Shown: positions 10,888 through 21,191, counted from the first letter of the stretch. The stretch is 38,505 nucleotides of DNA from Mesotaenium endlicherianum (GCA_009602735.1 WELA01009345.1:1-38505); one strand, 5' to 3'. Numbers and translations: made by a program. The notes: generated from the letters alone by a model not told the origin.

Positions 10888-12053
10888 GTGCCATCTGAAT
10901 CTCACATTCCCTCTTCTCCTGTTGCCAGCAACTCTAGCTTAGGGTGGTTTTCTGCAGGATCTACCTCTTTGCGCAGGACGGCCGTTGCGCTAGACAGCGA
11001 GGGCTTCATGGAGGCCAGTACTAGTACCAAAAAGGCGCTCTACAGCGGCCACCTCGTCACCATGGAGCTGCGCACCTTCCGATCGCGCTTCATGGCTTAG
11101 TATCAACTGCAACGTCTGCGTTTTTCAGCACTGCACCTTAATGATTACTTTTCGCAGCTAGCTAACTGGGTGGAGGGGGCGGCTGAAATCTACTTGCAGG
11201 AGGTAACACCCTTCATCCTACAGCTGCTGCTCAACAACAATTCAGATTTTGACGATGACGACGGCGCCACAGCAGCAACCGCAACCGCAATCGCAGCCGC
11301 TGCCGCGACCTTGGCCTCCGGCGACGACAAAGAACCTACTCCAACAGCGCGTGGTAACCCTGCGCCAATTTTGGTCGTTGACAACCGGGGTCACCACGAA
11401 CAGGAGTTGTCTTCTACCGCTTCTCGCACGCAGATCCTTGTTGTACGAGCGCGGGACATGCGAGCCCGCGTAAGCCGTGCGGCTCTGGAGGAGCGCACCC
11501 TTGCAGATGCTTATGATGAGGCTCTTGCTCTACAAGACCAATCGCCTAACCAAGTCGATTTGTTCTTTCAGATGTGCAACAAGCGGTTCCCCACCAACAC
11601 ACTCGAGAAGCAGCGGGAGCTGCGCAACTTCAAGCGCAAGGCGCATGAAACTGCGCCGATGATGTCTCACCGACTTGTCCAGCTGGCTGCTGACACGGGT
11701 CTCTTATCTAAGAAGGATCAGATACTTACCTTCCTGGTTGCTTTGTTGCAGGATCTCGCACGAGCGGCCATTCACACGGTGGTGGGTAAATTTGGCACCA
11801 AAGTGACTCTGGATCAGGTCACCCAGGAGGTGCATGTGTTTTGGAAACCAACTTAGAGGATTTCCAGCATTTTCGGGGGCCGTCTAGACCAATTGTGAGC
11901 GCTCACACGGTATTGACTATGCCACCAGGGGCCCAGCCTTACTTCCCTCCGGTTGCTGCTATGCCTGCGCAACCTTTTGTCCCTCTGGTTCTGCGCATAT
12001 GCTCGCATTGCGGTGGACGCAATCACTTGGAGTCCGTGTGCTGGGCTAAGTAG
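10888..12053 (+). pseudogene. gag of DMT-1 with CCHC zinc knuckle
   Basis: The frame from 10888 passes a single TAG at 11098-11100 (context MA[TAG]YQLQ) and continues to 11856. It has an Asp/Ala low-complexity stretch (about 11245-11320) and a helical capsid-like part (LFFQMCNKRFP, MMSHRLVQLAADTGL). A one-base shift near 11840 moves the frame to one that ends with a CCHC knuckle, CSHC-GGRN-H-LESV-C (12000-12041), which would bind nucleic acid in the particle. A TAG follows at 12051-12053. The capsid assignment comes from position and the knuckle, not from a strong signature. Confidence 0.7.
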
Positions 12054-13168
12054 TCCGACCTCAACCCGCGTCGTAATCGCAAGGCCAAGGAGCCGCCGCT
12101 GACCGCGCAGGCCGCCACAGTAGGAGTCGCCGCGGCGGCACCAGCGGGATCTGGTTTGGGTACGGGCGCAGGTACCATGGAGACGCTCGCCCAGGAGAAC
12201 GCCATGCTTCCGCAGCAGCTGTCAGCCATGCACCTGGCAACGCAGCAGTGCTACCCGCAACGAGTCACGTACGTCGACGACTACCTGCCTTCCCAGTTCT
12301 CTGACTTCCCCAACAGCGAGACAGATGACGCCCCGCGAGTATCCGACCAGCCTTTGGACCCAGATCACGCTCCTGCGGGACCTACTTCTACCGCCCTGGC
12401 TGTGGGGCGCACTCGAGGCCATGGTCACGATGCTCGCCACAGGCCAGCCAGCCCATTGTCGTGTTCACATCCACCAGTGCGCGCCCGCTTCCCAGGCGGT
12501 GCCGACCACGGCCGAGCCAGCGATACCTTGGCGCAACTGCCCCGATCTTTCCAAGTTCGACCGCCCACCTTGGCACAGGTTACAGGACCAGCCGCCAACC
12601 TCCGCTCCGCGCGCATTCCGCTTCCTTCTGAAGTACCCGGCAGCGCTGGACAGGATGCAGCCGACCGCATGGCCGATCAGCTCCGCACGTTGGCGGGCAC
12701 CATGAGCCGCTTTGTCCTGCTACGCCGTCCAACGTATGCTCACGTGGTCTCCGATGCCGCCAGCAACGTGGTGTTGGCCGGCCCGGCTGTCAAGACGCCC
12801 AACACCCCACCAGAGCACGCTTCCTCAACGCTCCCACCTCCTGCCGATTCCGCACCGGTGCACAGCCCCCGCGTCAGTGCCGCTCCTCCTGACGCTGGAC
12901 CTTCCGCGCCGCCAATCGCAGCCACTCCGCATCTGCCCGACGCTGGATCTGCCGCGTTGGGGACTGCAGTTGCACCGCAGCCAGTCGTCGAGCCACTGGC
13001 TTGATTCGACGCCAGAGCAGCTCCGCTCGACGCTGGACCTTTCGCGCTGCAGCCGCTCCGCCGCCAGCCAACAACCCGCTAGTCCGATCTGACTCCGGAG
13101 GTCCCGCCGCCGGACCCTCCCGACGCACGCAACGGCGTTGCCGCCTTTGCCATTAGCGCGCACCTGAG
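12054..13168 (+). pseudogene. Pro/Ala-rich gag-protease linker of DMT-1
   Basis: A GC-rich low-complexity segment, open from 12156 to a TGA at 13002-13004, with a further TAG at about 13077. It encodes Pro/Ala/Ser-rich sequence with a recurring LDAGPxA or PDAGSA unit, from a degenerate repeat around GACGCTGGACCT at 12890-13045. The unit recurs past the TGA in the same frame, so that stop is a late mutation. No domain recognised. Confidence 0.45.
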
Positions 13169-13981
13169 GTGTCCGCAACAACAACGCGAGACTCTCCGGC
13201 CACCACGCCGCCCACCTACAATCTACGCCGACGCAGTACGCCAGCTGGTGTCAATGCTGCCGCCAGTACCCTCCTTGCACCAGCCGCTCCCGCGCCCGTC
13301 GGCACTTCACCGACCCGGCGTTGGCCTCACCGACCTACACGGGCACGCGTTATGCCAGCCCTGCTGTCGCTGCCGGCTGCGCTTCAACCCCGCCTGTTGG
13401 TTTGCCCGCCGGCGGATGTCGTCGTTTCATATGCCACGTCTCCCACGCGTCGCGTGGGCTTCTGCACCATGCATTTGCTTACTGTGCTTTCCACCTCGCC
13501 TTCAACAGCGACATTGAGCGTGGTTGATTCCCCGCAGCCTGCAGGGGCAGTACCTGACAGCCCCTCTCAAACTCCCTCTCCCTCTGCTGCTCACGCATTG
13601 CTGACTGCCTCTGCTGTGCACCCGGCCCTTAACTTTGTTCCCTCCATGCTGCTGCCTTCTGGGCTGTTACTTCGTCCTTCCAATGCACGAATTGACAACC
13701 GGCGAGGGGTGGTGTTGGTCAACACCGTCGCCCCGACTATTGTTGTGATTGATACGGGCGCTCAACCTGTTTTAACAGGTGCTCGCCTTTGCCGTCAACT
13801 GCAACTTACAGACGTCAATATTGTTAACAGTGATATACATGTTGCCACAGCACTTGACGATTCTACTCAGCCTGTTCACAATACGCGCCGGCAACTCGTC
13901 CAATTTGGTTCTCTTAGATTTGTTTGGCGGTCTCTCAACAACCGTCGCTGCCCTCTTACACAATGGCATCCGTATTCATAA
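13169..13981 (+). pseudogene. Aspartic protease region of DMT-1, C-terminally shortened
   Basis: After a Pro/Ser-rich lead, residues around GVVLVNT, VVIDTGAQPVL and LCRQLQL match the protease of DMT-2 (GIVLVNT, MFDTGAQPVL, FRQLGL). The retropepsin Asp-Thr-Gly-Ala is at 13751-13762. In DMT-2 another 100 or so residues of protease and a long linker follow. Here the methyltransferase starts about 140 bp later in another frame, so the second half of the protease and the linker have been deleted. Confidence 0.65.
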
Positions 13982-15005
13982 GTATTATTACTGTGACCAT
14001 GATCCTTTGGCTCATTGTGCTAGCTTATAGCATCTACAATTGTTGTCTACCTCTTTCTCCTCCTTGCTCCCCTCCTCCGCATTCCAGACCTGTCATACAG
14101 CTCTGCCGCAAAATATCCAGCTCTTAGGTCATGACAACCTGGCGCCCTTGGGGCCTATTGATCTTGTCGTGGCGGGCTGGGAGTGTCAGGGACACTCTCG
14201 GACCGGCCACGGCCGTGGGCTCGCTGATCCGCATTCTCGCCTTTTCCAGAAGCTCATACGTGTCTTGCAGGTACTCCAGAATGGTCCCTTCCCTTCGCCA
14301 GCGTATCCGCTCGAGAATGTCCCCTCTTCAGATGACGCCCGCGCCAATGTCCGCTCTGACTTTCAACTCATCACCTCCATCGTTGGTCCCGACGTTGTCC
14401 TGGACACCACCGCAGTCGGCGCCTTTGCTCATTGGCTGCGCGTCTACTAGACCAATCGGGCGCCGCAATCTGAGCTTCAAGCTGCGGCCACCACCGCCCA
14501 CAGTCGGCCCCCTCGCCAGACTCTCCTGGCTATTCTTTCCTCTCACCTCACTCCTATGCCCGTCCTCCGCCCGAATCACCCTTCTCAGTGCTCAATCAAC
14601 ATTCCCCATCAACCTCGCCGAGCCTTGCCCACCTTAATCAGCCGCCCGCAGTCCTATGCTTTTTGCACACAGCCTGATGGTTCCTGGGGTCAAGGTATAC
14701 TTTATGATAGTCAGCTTCAGCAACCTATAGAGCCACCCGCTCTTATCTGGGAGCTTGCTCTCGGCTTCCTACCACACTCCACCGCCGTTCCTCACCCTTC
14801 TGATTCTACACGATGCCAGCTGCTCGGACGCGCCATGGATGTCCGTGCCCTCACTTGGCTCTTCCATGTCGCTCTCCACCTCAACCAGCTCCTCTGCTCC
14901 TCGCTCGTACCTGGAGGAGGGGGTTTTGGGCATAACCAACCTGTTGCTAAAGTGCGCGCTGTTAAGGCGGTTGCAACCGCAAGCATAGCGTCAGCACACC
15001 TTGCA
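13893..15005 (+). pseudogene. DNMT3-like cytosine methyltransferase domain of DMT-1
   Basis: It would transfer a methyl group from S-adenosylmethionine to cytosine C5. Motifs in one frame: NLVLLDLFGGL (motif I, from 13902); PIDLVVAGWECQGHSR (motif IV, catalytic Cys codon 14184-14186); LENV (motif VI, Glu codon 14313-14315); an AHWLRVY segment (motif VIII); and QLLGRAMDVRALTW (motif X, about 14816-14860). TAG stops at 14028 and 14448 break it, and a third (15006) separates it from RT. The stop at 14448 sits where DNMT3 relatives have Trp or another aromatic. The Pro of the usual Pro-Cys is Glu, as in DMT-2. It shares its frame with RT, so it was the N-terminal part of pol rather than a separate gene. 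Confidence 0.82.
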
Positions 15006-15008
15006 TAG

Positions 15009-16500
15009 CAACCCGTTAGCTCGTCAAAAGCGCCGGCATCGCAACCTATTGGTCCAAAGTCTAAACTGCAGGAATGGGATATTGGCGAGCTACCTGCTGG
15101 TGACCGCGCGCGTGTTACAGCTTTGCTAGATTCTCACCGCCATAACTTTGCCTTCTCAATCTCCGAATTAGGAGTGTGCACTACCACTCAAATGGCCATC
15201 AACCTCACCTCTTCCAAACCTAATTTCCTACGTCGCCATCGTCTTAGCGTTGACGAATGGGCTCTCGTTGATGACAAGTGTAAAGAATTGCAAGCAGCCG
15301 GGCTGATAGAGGAATCGTAGTCCAATTTTGCAGCACCCAATGTCATGCCTTCCAAGAAGGACTTGTTCGGCAATTGGATAAATAAACGGATGTGCGGCGA
15401 TTATCGCAGGCTAAATGGTGCCATAGCCAACGACCGCTACCCAATGCCAATCCCATACGAGATTTTTGACTTTCTAGGGCACAATCAGGCCTTTAGCGTC
15501 CTGGACTTGCGTCAGGGATCTAACCAAATTCCCATTCGCGAGCAAGATGAGCACAAGACAACTTTCTAGGGCGTTGATCGCCTATATCAGTGGAAGGTTA
15601 TGCCATTCGGGCTTAAAATTGCACCTGCACGTTTTTAGCGAGTAATGGATCGCGTCTTAGCCAACCTAGACTTTGCCTGCTGCTACATTGATGACGTGTT
15701 GGAGTTCAGCGATAGCTTGGCTGACCATGTCATTCACTTGGACGTGCTGTTTCAGCACTTGCAGGCAGCTAGACTCTAGTTTCACCCCGGCAAGTGCAAA
15801 TTCGCGACTCGCACGGTGCCTTATCTTGGCCACGACATTGTGCCAGGCGGACTGGCTCCGCAACAAGTCAAGATCAAGGCTCTCAAGCGCATTCCCATTT
15901 GTACTGACATCTCTCGTCTTCGTGCCTATCTTGGTTTTGCTAGTTACTATAGGCGTTTCATTTTGAACTTCTCTGCACTTGCCTCTCCGCTGAATGATCT
16001 ACTTAAGATGAATCAAACCTGGCAGTGGACTTCCGCCTGCCAAGATTCCTTCGATGCACTGAAATCTGCGCTTACCTCCGCTCCTGTGTTCCGCCGACCT
16101 GATTACGATAGGCCATTTGTCGTTCACACTGATTGGAGCTTGCTTGGCCTAGGCGCAATGCTGGCACAGGTGGACAACGATGGAGCAGAATACGTCATTG
16201 CGTACGCTAGTCGCAAATACAACCAAGTTGAGCGTAACTACAACCCCTATGAGGGGGAGCGCTTAGCGGCCGTCTGGGGAGTGGTGCATTTCAGGCATTA
16301 CTTATACGGTCAAACTCTTACACTTGTCACATATCACCAGCCCCTTCAGTGGCTCTTGACTAACCAGACACTTACTGGCAAACACGCTCGTTGGGCCCTT
16401 ATCCTACAAGAAAACAATTTTTTCATAATCCATAAGGCGGGCCACCAGCACTTGGATGCTGACGATTTGAGCCGTAACCCAGATCCATCTTGCTCGGATC
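15009..16500 (+). pseudogene. Reverse transcriptase and RNase H of DMT-1
   Basis: The RT has MCGDYRRLN, VLDLRQGSNQ, MPFGLK and an intact YIDD active site (about 15691-15702), then LRAYLGFASYYRRF. RNase H follows with VHTDWS, YEGERLAAVW, a VTYHQPLQW segment (the usual TDH reads TYH, a catalytic Asp lost) and DADDLSRNP. Four TAG stops lie in frame: 15318, 15567, 15636 and 15777. Compared with DMT-2 and general RT conservation, 15567 replaces Trp (TFxG) and 15636 replaces Gln (RFxRVMD). No other kind of stop occurs, and from 15816 the frame stays open into integrase. Confidence 0.9.
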
Positions 16501-17735
16501 TTATCGGAGCTCGCTACGACTCCGCCGAGCAGGAACAACTCCTGCCAGCTTGGCATGCCTTTGTCTTCCTTGTTCTCTTGCTCCCATCCCTCTGTCCTTT
16601 GCCTTTGCCTGCCTTTGTGCTTGATACGCAAGCAAAAAACGCCACGCTGGAGCGTTCGGGCATGACCGACATCTGGCAGGATGCGGAGGCGTTGACTTAC
16701 CTGCAAACAGCCGCCCTACCGTCCGAACTCATTACGCGTGATCGAGTTCAACACCGCTGTCGCCGCTACCACTGGCGAGACAACCACCTGCTGCGCCTCC
16801 TTTCTGACGCTGTCAAGATCGTGCCTCCTCCTGCAGACCGCAAAGGGCTCGTCCAGCGTACGCACAAGCAACAAGGCCACTTTGGCGTGCGACGCACCTA
16901 CTGTCTGCTGCAGACGTCCTATTTGCGGCTCCACATGCATAACAATGTCCGTCGCTGGGTCAACCACTGCGCCGTCTGCGACTGGGTGCAAGGTAGCTTC
17001 AATGCCAGGGAAGTTCGCCTTCACCCCCTTCCTATCCGTGGTCTATTTTACCGTTGGTCACTGGACCTTGCTGGCGCATTACCGTTGTCTAGTCGCCGCC
17101 AGTTGTACGTGCTTGTTATGATCGAACATTTCTCAAAATGGGTCAAGTTGGTCGCGCTTCTCTCAAAATGTAGCGCCTCGATTGCAACCCTTTTCCTTGA
17201 GCGCGTTCTCTCACGCTACAGCGCCTGTGCCGAGGTCCTCACGGATCAGGGCACTGAGTTTAAGGGTGACTTCCAGGCTTTGCTAGCCCGTTCGTACATA
17301 GATCACCGCTTGGCTTCCCGAGACCATCCTCAAGCGGACGGGTTAGCAGAACGCATTGTGCAAATTGTTAAGCGTTGTCTTCGTAAGCATAGCCTCGCTC
17401 ACAACGTCGCCGACTGGGATCTAGCGCTGCCGTGGATACACATGGGCTATTATTTTAGTAGCCAAGCCGCGCTACGATCATTTTCTCCCTACTTCCTCCT
17501 CTTCGGACGCCAGCCTGTTCTTCCTTCAGCTCTTCAACCCCGGCTCACTACCCCATTGTCCCTTACCAAACCACAAGCCTGGGCCGATGAAATCCATGCT
17601 CGCTCCTTTCTCTTCCAGCGCGTCATGCCAATGGCCATGGACAATGAAAGGCTGGAGAAGGGTGTGAGGAGTGCGCCCACAAACACTCACGCACCCTCAC
17701 CCGCGAGTGGAAGCGTGCACGAGGACCTTTCCTAG
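16501..17735 (+). pseudogene. Integrase of DMT-1, 3'-truncated
   Basis: The HHCC zinc-binding part runs from HKQQGH to CAVCD (about 16863-16985). The DDE core has Asp in WSLDLAG, Asp in LTDQGTEF and Glu in QADGLAERI, all present. GRQPVLPSAL and VMPMAMDN follow, then similarity to DMT-2 stops at about 17645. The last 30 codons of the open frame come from foreign sequence. The C-terminal part that in DMT-2 carries the PHD finger is absent. All three catalytic acids survive, so inactivation came from the upstream stops and this truncation. Confidence 0.87.
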
Positions 17736-18346
17736 TTGCATACACAAGGTGGAGTGGCCACCCTTGCAAGAGAGAGAGAGCTACATGAGACAGGAGTGGA
17801 AAAGAACTCACTTTATTAAGAAAAGTCGTGTACAAGATAAGAAGGTTAGACTAGACTAGACTCCCTCTACTTCTTTGTGCTTTTCATTTATGATTTTACT
17901 CTAAGTGTCCTCCCTAACAAAGTACCTCCAGAACCTTCTCCTATGGCTCCTTCCATGTAGGTGACCTTGCCTAGTTGGACAAGCTAGCACACTTACACGC
18001 ACACAATCACACTCTATAATATTCTACTACACAATCCACAAACTCCTCACGGAGTTTCTAGAAATTCTACGATCACTTTGGCACTCCACGTAATCGTACG
18101 TAGTTTCTGGAATCCTCATCATTCAATGTCCTACTTCCTGGACTCCAACCGAAATTTTTGTCACGGGACCAGACCTTGTCACTAAATTGAATCTGTGACA
18201 TCAAAATTCACTAAAAACTCCCAAAACTCTTAACTTTCTTAATACTTGTCCAAATGATTTGAAATAAAGGCCAAAGTTCTTCTAAAATCATACTCTATGC
18301 ATATAAAATGCTAGAAAAATACAACATATATTTTTATAATCTTACA
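17662..18346 (-). repeat. Probable 3' LTR of element D
   Basis: On the minus strand a TGTAAGATTATAAAA start (18346) directly follows a strong polypurine tract, and a CTCCTCACA end fits near 17662, where DMT-1 homology ceases. The interior is AT-rich and non-coding. The left edge is placed only by the terminal CA and the end of DMT-1 similarity; no partner LTR exists in the window. Confidence 0.5.
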
Positions 18347-18396
18347 TCATCCCCCTCCCCAAGATGCGACGTCCTCGGCGCATACTAAGCATAAGT
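18347..18396 (-). mobile_element. PPT and polyprotein end of element D
   Basis: On the minus strand the frame EDVASWGGG-stop leads straight into the purine run GGGGAGGGGGATGA (18360-18347) and then the LTR. A pol reading frame ending in the PPT is common in plant Gypsy elements. The rest of the element is cut off by E1, and the interrupted sequence resumes at 21020. Confidence 0.55.
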
Positions 18397-18401
18397 GACG
18401 T
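18397..18401. repeat. Target-site duplication of E1, left copy
   Basis: GACGT lies directly before the LTR TG at 18402 and is repeated at 21015-21019 directly after the closing CA. Confidence 0.9.
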
Positions 18402-19121
18402 TGTAATGAATCAGTACATTAGTAGATATAATATTTATTTAAATATAATAGTTATGTAGATTTGACCAACTGAACTTTAGTTGATAATCAGTCTGCTGGA
18501 CTTTATATTTAATATCAGTTAAATGACTCAGCCGGAAGCAGCAGGCTGAAGTCAACTTAAGTCAACTTGCTGACACATTCTTTGACAGCCAGCTGACTTC
18601 CGTACCCGGTAGCAGCGAACTGTCTCGATATGCATCTAAGTCTAATATGCTAGATGGATGGCCAGATGACATCCCTATGATGGATGGCGATTCGGGATGA
18701 TGGGAGATGGCGGTGGATTTGGTTAACCGAGGTCCTACCAACGTGGTTAACTCCCGGGTAGGTGGTGCCATCGCACTGGCCGTTGAACAGTAAACTCATT
18801 CCATGTACATATGCTAGGTACTGCTCTCGAGTTTGGCATTCGGAAACGAGGCCAACTCTCTTGTACAGCTTACGGAGCGAGATCTGAATCCAAGGCGAGA
18901 AGCCATTGATATGCACTGTCTTCTAGCCTTGCTTATGTACGAGTTTACTGCTTGCATTATTGATGCTAGTTTACTTCCATTTGACTTGCAAGTATTGTCC
19001 TCTGCTAGTGTGTTGTCTTTTTCTGTTGAATCATTTAACAGAAAATACCATAAAGATTACTTGCTGATATAAAGATCTTTGTTAATTGTTAATTGCTTAT
19101 TTGGTAAGTCGATTCCTTTCA
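18402..19121 (+). repeat. 5' LTR of E1
   Basis: 720 bp, TGTAATGAATC to TTTCA. TATAAAG at 19068-19074, about 50 bp before the end, is a likely TATA box, giving a short R-U5. Antisense open frames within it are conserved only because the LTR is. Confidence 0.93.
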
Positions 19122-19122
19122 G

Positions 19123-19135
19123 TGGTATCGGAGCC
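19123..19135 (+). promoter_or_regulatory. Primer-binding site, tRNA-iMet type
   Basis: TGGTATCGGAGCC, one base after the LTR end, differs at one position from the classical plant initiator-Met primer site TGGTATCAGAGCC. Confidence 0.88.
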
Positions 19136-19194
19136 GTCATCACAGTCTTCTTTGTATGGTAAGGACAAGGTCTCATACTAGCAACTCCCAAGAC

Positions 19195-19317
19195 ATGGAG
19201 AACCAAGATAACAAGAATGTCAGAAATCAGGTTGAAAGCCATATAGCGGGTTTAGGCTTTGCTAAATCCAACAAACTGGAGGTGGATGACCGTCACAAAC
19301 AAAAAGCAGGAGTGTGA
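19195..19317 (+). pseudogene. gag start remnant of E1
   Basis: The ATG and about 19 residues (MENQDN, NQVESHIAG) match E2 Gag. The frame then enters ORF3-derived sequence in the wrong phase and ends at TGA 19315-19317 after 40 codons. The leader before the ATG (ACTAGCAACTC, AGACATGGAGAACC) is also conserved with E2. Confidence 0.75.
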
Positions 19318-20194
19318 CCGAGCCCAACCAGACAATTTCCACTATGGCCTAGACGGCTACCTCATCCTACCACCTCACATTGCCCCTTGGGACCCCAGGC
19401 TGAATGGCTGCCTGAGCAATATGAATGCAGAGACCAAAGAGCACAGGAGGAGGGGGAGAGACTACTTCTCTAAGGGAAAGCATGCCTTTGTCAAATGGGC
19501 GAAGAATGCAGGCCGGATAGGTATCAGCAGGCTGAAGGCCAAGCAACCTCCAGCGCGCCCTAAGAAAGGGAGATCTGTAGACTACTCCATGTCTACCAGA
19601 GAGCAGGAAAACTTAGTTGACGAGAGTCCTACTCTATCAGAGGAGGAGGATGAGGGGGATGAGGAAGAAGAACAAGGCAGAGGAGAAGCATCAGGAGCTA
19701 ATACTCAGGAGACCCAGGGGCAGGCAGGGGCACTTCCTAAGGAACCAAGATCGGGTATATGGAACGTGATCCCGATCATGGAGGCAACTGGACCCCGCAC
19801 TCGCTCCCCAAGCCCACCTGCCCAAGCAGGGGAAGAAGCTGATCTGACTGTACTTGGCAGCAGACACAGGCAGAAATCCCCAGAGGACAGGGGTTTCAGA
19901 AGAGGGACACGCGGGGTGGCCAGAGGTATGCCGACCTCCCCCTTCGCTCAGGGACATGTACCTCTTGCCAATGTATTTCAACATCCTACTGGAATGCCTG
20001 TCTATGTGGGAATCAGCACCCAAGTGGGTGAAGAGCAGGCTACCATCGTTCGTTCTCCTCGAGGTCCAACTTTAGAACAAACGAGGTTCTTTAGAAGGCC
20101 AGCTGACAGACCTAGAGGGCTGTCCAAATCTAGGTCCAGATCTCAGTCTCCTGATCCTGAAGCCCCAGGAATAACCCCCAAGGTGACAGGCTGA
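19259..20194 (+). CDS. ORF3, C-terminal two thirds, in E1
   Basis: An open frame of 311 codons with no ATG at its start. It matches E2 ORF3 from NPTNWRWMT through ILPPHIAPWDPRLNG, a YFSKGKHAFVKWAK segment, PKKGRSVDYS, an acidic run (EEEDEGDEEEEQ, about residues 125-140), GHVPLANVFQHPTGMPVYV, FRRPADR and an RS-rich end (KSRSRSQSP). No signal peptide or membrane segment is visible, so it does not look like an envelope protein. It is nearly the only coding sequence left in this element and its frame is intact, unlike the E2 copy, which has a frameshift. Function unknown. It could be a chromatin or RNA-binding accessory protein, judging only from acidic and RS-rich composition. Confidence 0.6.
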   Translation: MLNPTNWRWMTVTNKKQECDRAQPDNFHYGLDGYLILPPHIAPWDPRLNGCLSNMNAETKEHRRRGRDYFSKGKHAFVKWAKNAGRIGISRLKAKQPPARPKKGRSVDYSMSTREQENLVDESPTLSEEEDEGDEEEEQGRGEASGANTQETQGQAGALPKEPRSGIWNVIPIMEATGPRTRSPSPPAQAGEEADLTVLGSRHRQKSPEDRGFRRGTRGVARGMPTSPFAQGHVPLANVFQHPTGMPVYVGISTQVGEEQATIVRSPRGPTLEQTRFFRRPADRPRGLSKSRSRSQSPDPEAPGITPKVTG

Positions 20195-20259
20195 AAAGGC
20201 AGTCAGTGGGGGAGGCTGGTCAGGTTCAGTTCCCTTATTTAAGACTTCTGCAGTTTAAT

Positions 20260-20294
20260 GTTGTCGAGGCGACAACAAGTTAAGTTGGAGGGAT
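20260..20294 (+). promoter_or_regulatory. Pre-PPT hairpin and PPT of E1
   Basis: GTTGTCG-AGG-CGACAAC (20260-20276), then GTTGGAGGGAT (20284-20294) immediately before the 3' LTR TG at 20295. Confidence 0.75.
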
Positions 20295-21014
20295 TGTAAT
20301 GAATCAGTATATTAGTAGATTTCATATTCATTTAAATATAACAGTTATTTAAGTTCAACCTACTGAACTCTAGTTGATAATCGGTCAGCTGGACTTTATA
20401 TTTCATATCAGTTTAATGACTCAGGCGCAAGCAGCAGGCCAAAGTCAACTTAAGTCAGCTTGCTGACACATTCTTTGACAGCCAGCTGACTTCCGTACTC
20501 GGTAGCAGCAAACTGCCTTGATATACATCTAAGTATGATATGCTAGATGAATGGCCAGATGACATCCCTATGATGGATGGCGATTTGGGATGATAGGAGA
20601 TGGCGGTGGATTTGGTTAACCAAGGTCCTACCAACGTGGTTAACTCCCGGGTAGGCTGTGCCATCGCACTGGCCGTTGAATCGTAAACTCATTCCATGTA
20701 CATATGCTAGGCATTGTTCTCGAGATCGACATTCGGAAACGAGGCCAACTCTCTCGTACAGCTTACTGAGAGAAACCTGAATCCAAGGCGAGAAGCCATT
20801 GATACGCACTGTCTTCTAACCTTGCTTATGTATGAGTTTACTAAGTGCATTATTGATGCTAGTTTACTCGCATTTGACTTATGAGTATTGTTCAGTGCTA
20901 GTGTGTTGTCCATTGCCGTTTAACTAGTTAACGGAAAATACCATAAGGACTACTTGCTGATATAAAGATCTTTATTAATTCTTGATCGCCTATTTGGTAA
21001 GTCGATTCATTTCA
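20295..21014 (+). repeat. 3' LTR of E1
   Basis: 720 bp, TGTAATGAATC to TTTCA, same length as the 5' LTR, followed by GACGT. Confidence 0.93.
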
Positions 21015-21019
21015 GACGT
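21015..21019. repeat. Target-site duplication of E1, right copy
   Basis: GACGT, matching 18397-18401. Confidence 0.9.
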
Positions 21020-21191
21020 CATATGAGGAATCGAGCTCACATATACGCTAGAAAAACACATATATAATACAAATTGCGAGTCTTGAACAGGCTCCACAAT
21101 GATACTCAATACTCCAAACTTGCTCCACTTAGTAAAAGCTCCATCACATGCATTAGCTCCACACATGGCGTCTCCTAACACAAGTGCATCT
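21020..21191 (-). mobile_element. Interior fragment of element D
   Basis: Joins to 18396 once E1 and one GACGT copy are removed. No clear domain; AT-rich. It ends where LTR-A begins. Confidence 0.45.

Larger units (their letters stand above)
10888..17645 (+). mobile_element. DMT-1: DNMT-carrying Gypsy-like retrotransposon, decayed
   Basis: Domain order is gag, CCHC knuckle, Pro-rich linker, aspartic protease, DNMT3-like methyltransferase, RT, RNase H and integrase. RT/RNase H/integrase order is that of Ty3/Gypsy. The sequence diverges from DMT-2 just after the integrase PMAMDN motif (about 17645), so the integrase tail and any PHD finger are lost. From about 13893 to 17735 the coding frame is constant and interrupted only by TAG codons. 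LTRs were not identified. Protein similarity to DMT-2 is clear but far from identity, so these are two lineages, not recent duplicates. Confidence 0.85.
18402..21014 (+). mobile_element. E1: complete non-autonomous LTR element of the E2 family
   Basis: Two 720-bp LTRs, an initiator-Met primer-binding site, a PPT and a perfect 5-bp GACGT target duplication define both ends. The 1.17-kb interior keeps only the gag start and the second half of ORF3; the rest of gag and all of pol are gone. The LTRs differ from each other clearly more than those of E2 do, so this insertion is older. It sits inside element D and presumably moved with enzymes of an E2-like partner. Confidence 0.93.

Noticed and set aside
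14028..15779. TAG reassigned to an amino acid in the nuclear code
   Set aside because: TAG replaces both Gln-like and Trp-like positions, DMT-2 has TAA and TGA stops too, and E2 gag and pol keep normal use; deamination explains it better.
18562..18916. Antisense open frames of 69 and 88 codons, repeated at 20455-20809, 25987-26341 and 33499-33853
   Set aside because: They lie inside the four LTR copies and are similar only because the LTRs are. No domain, and on the strand opposite to the element's transcription.
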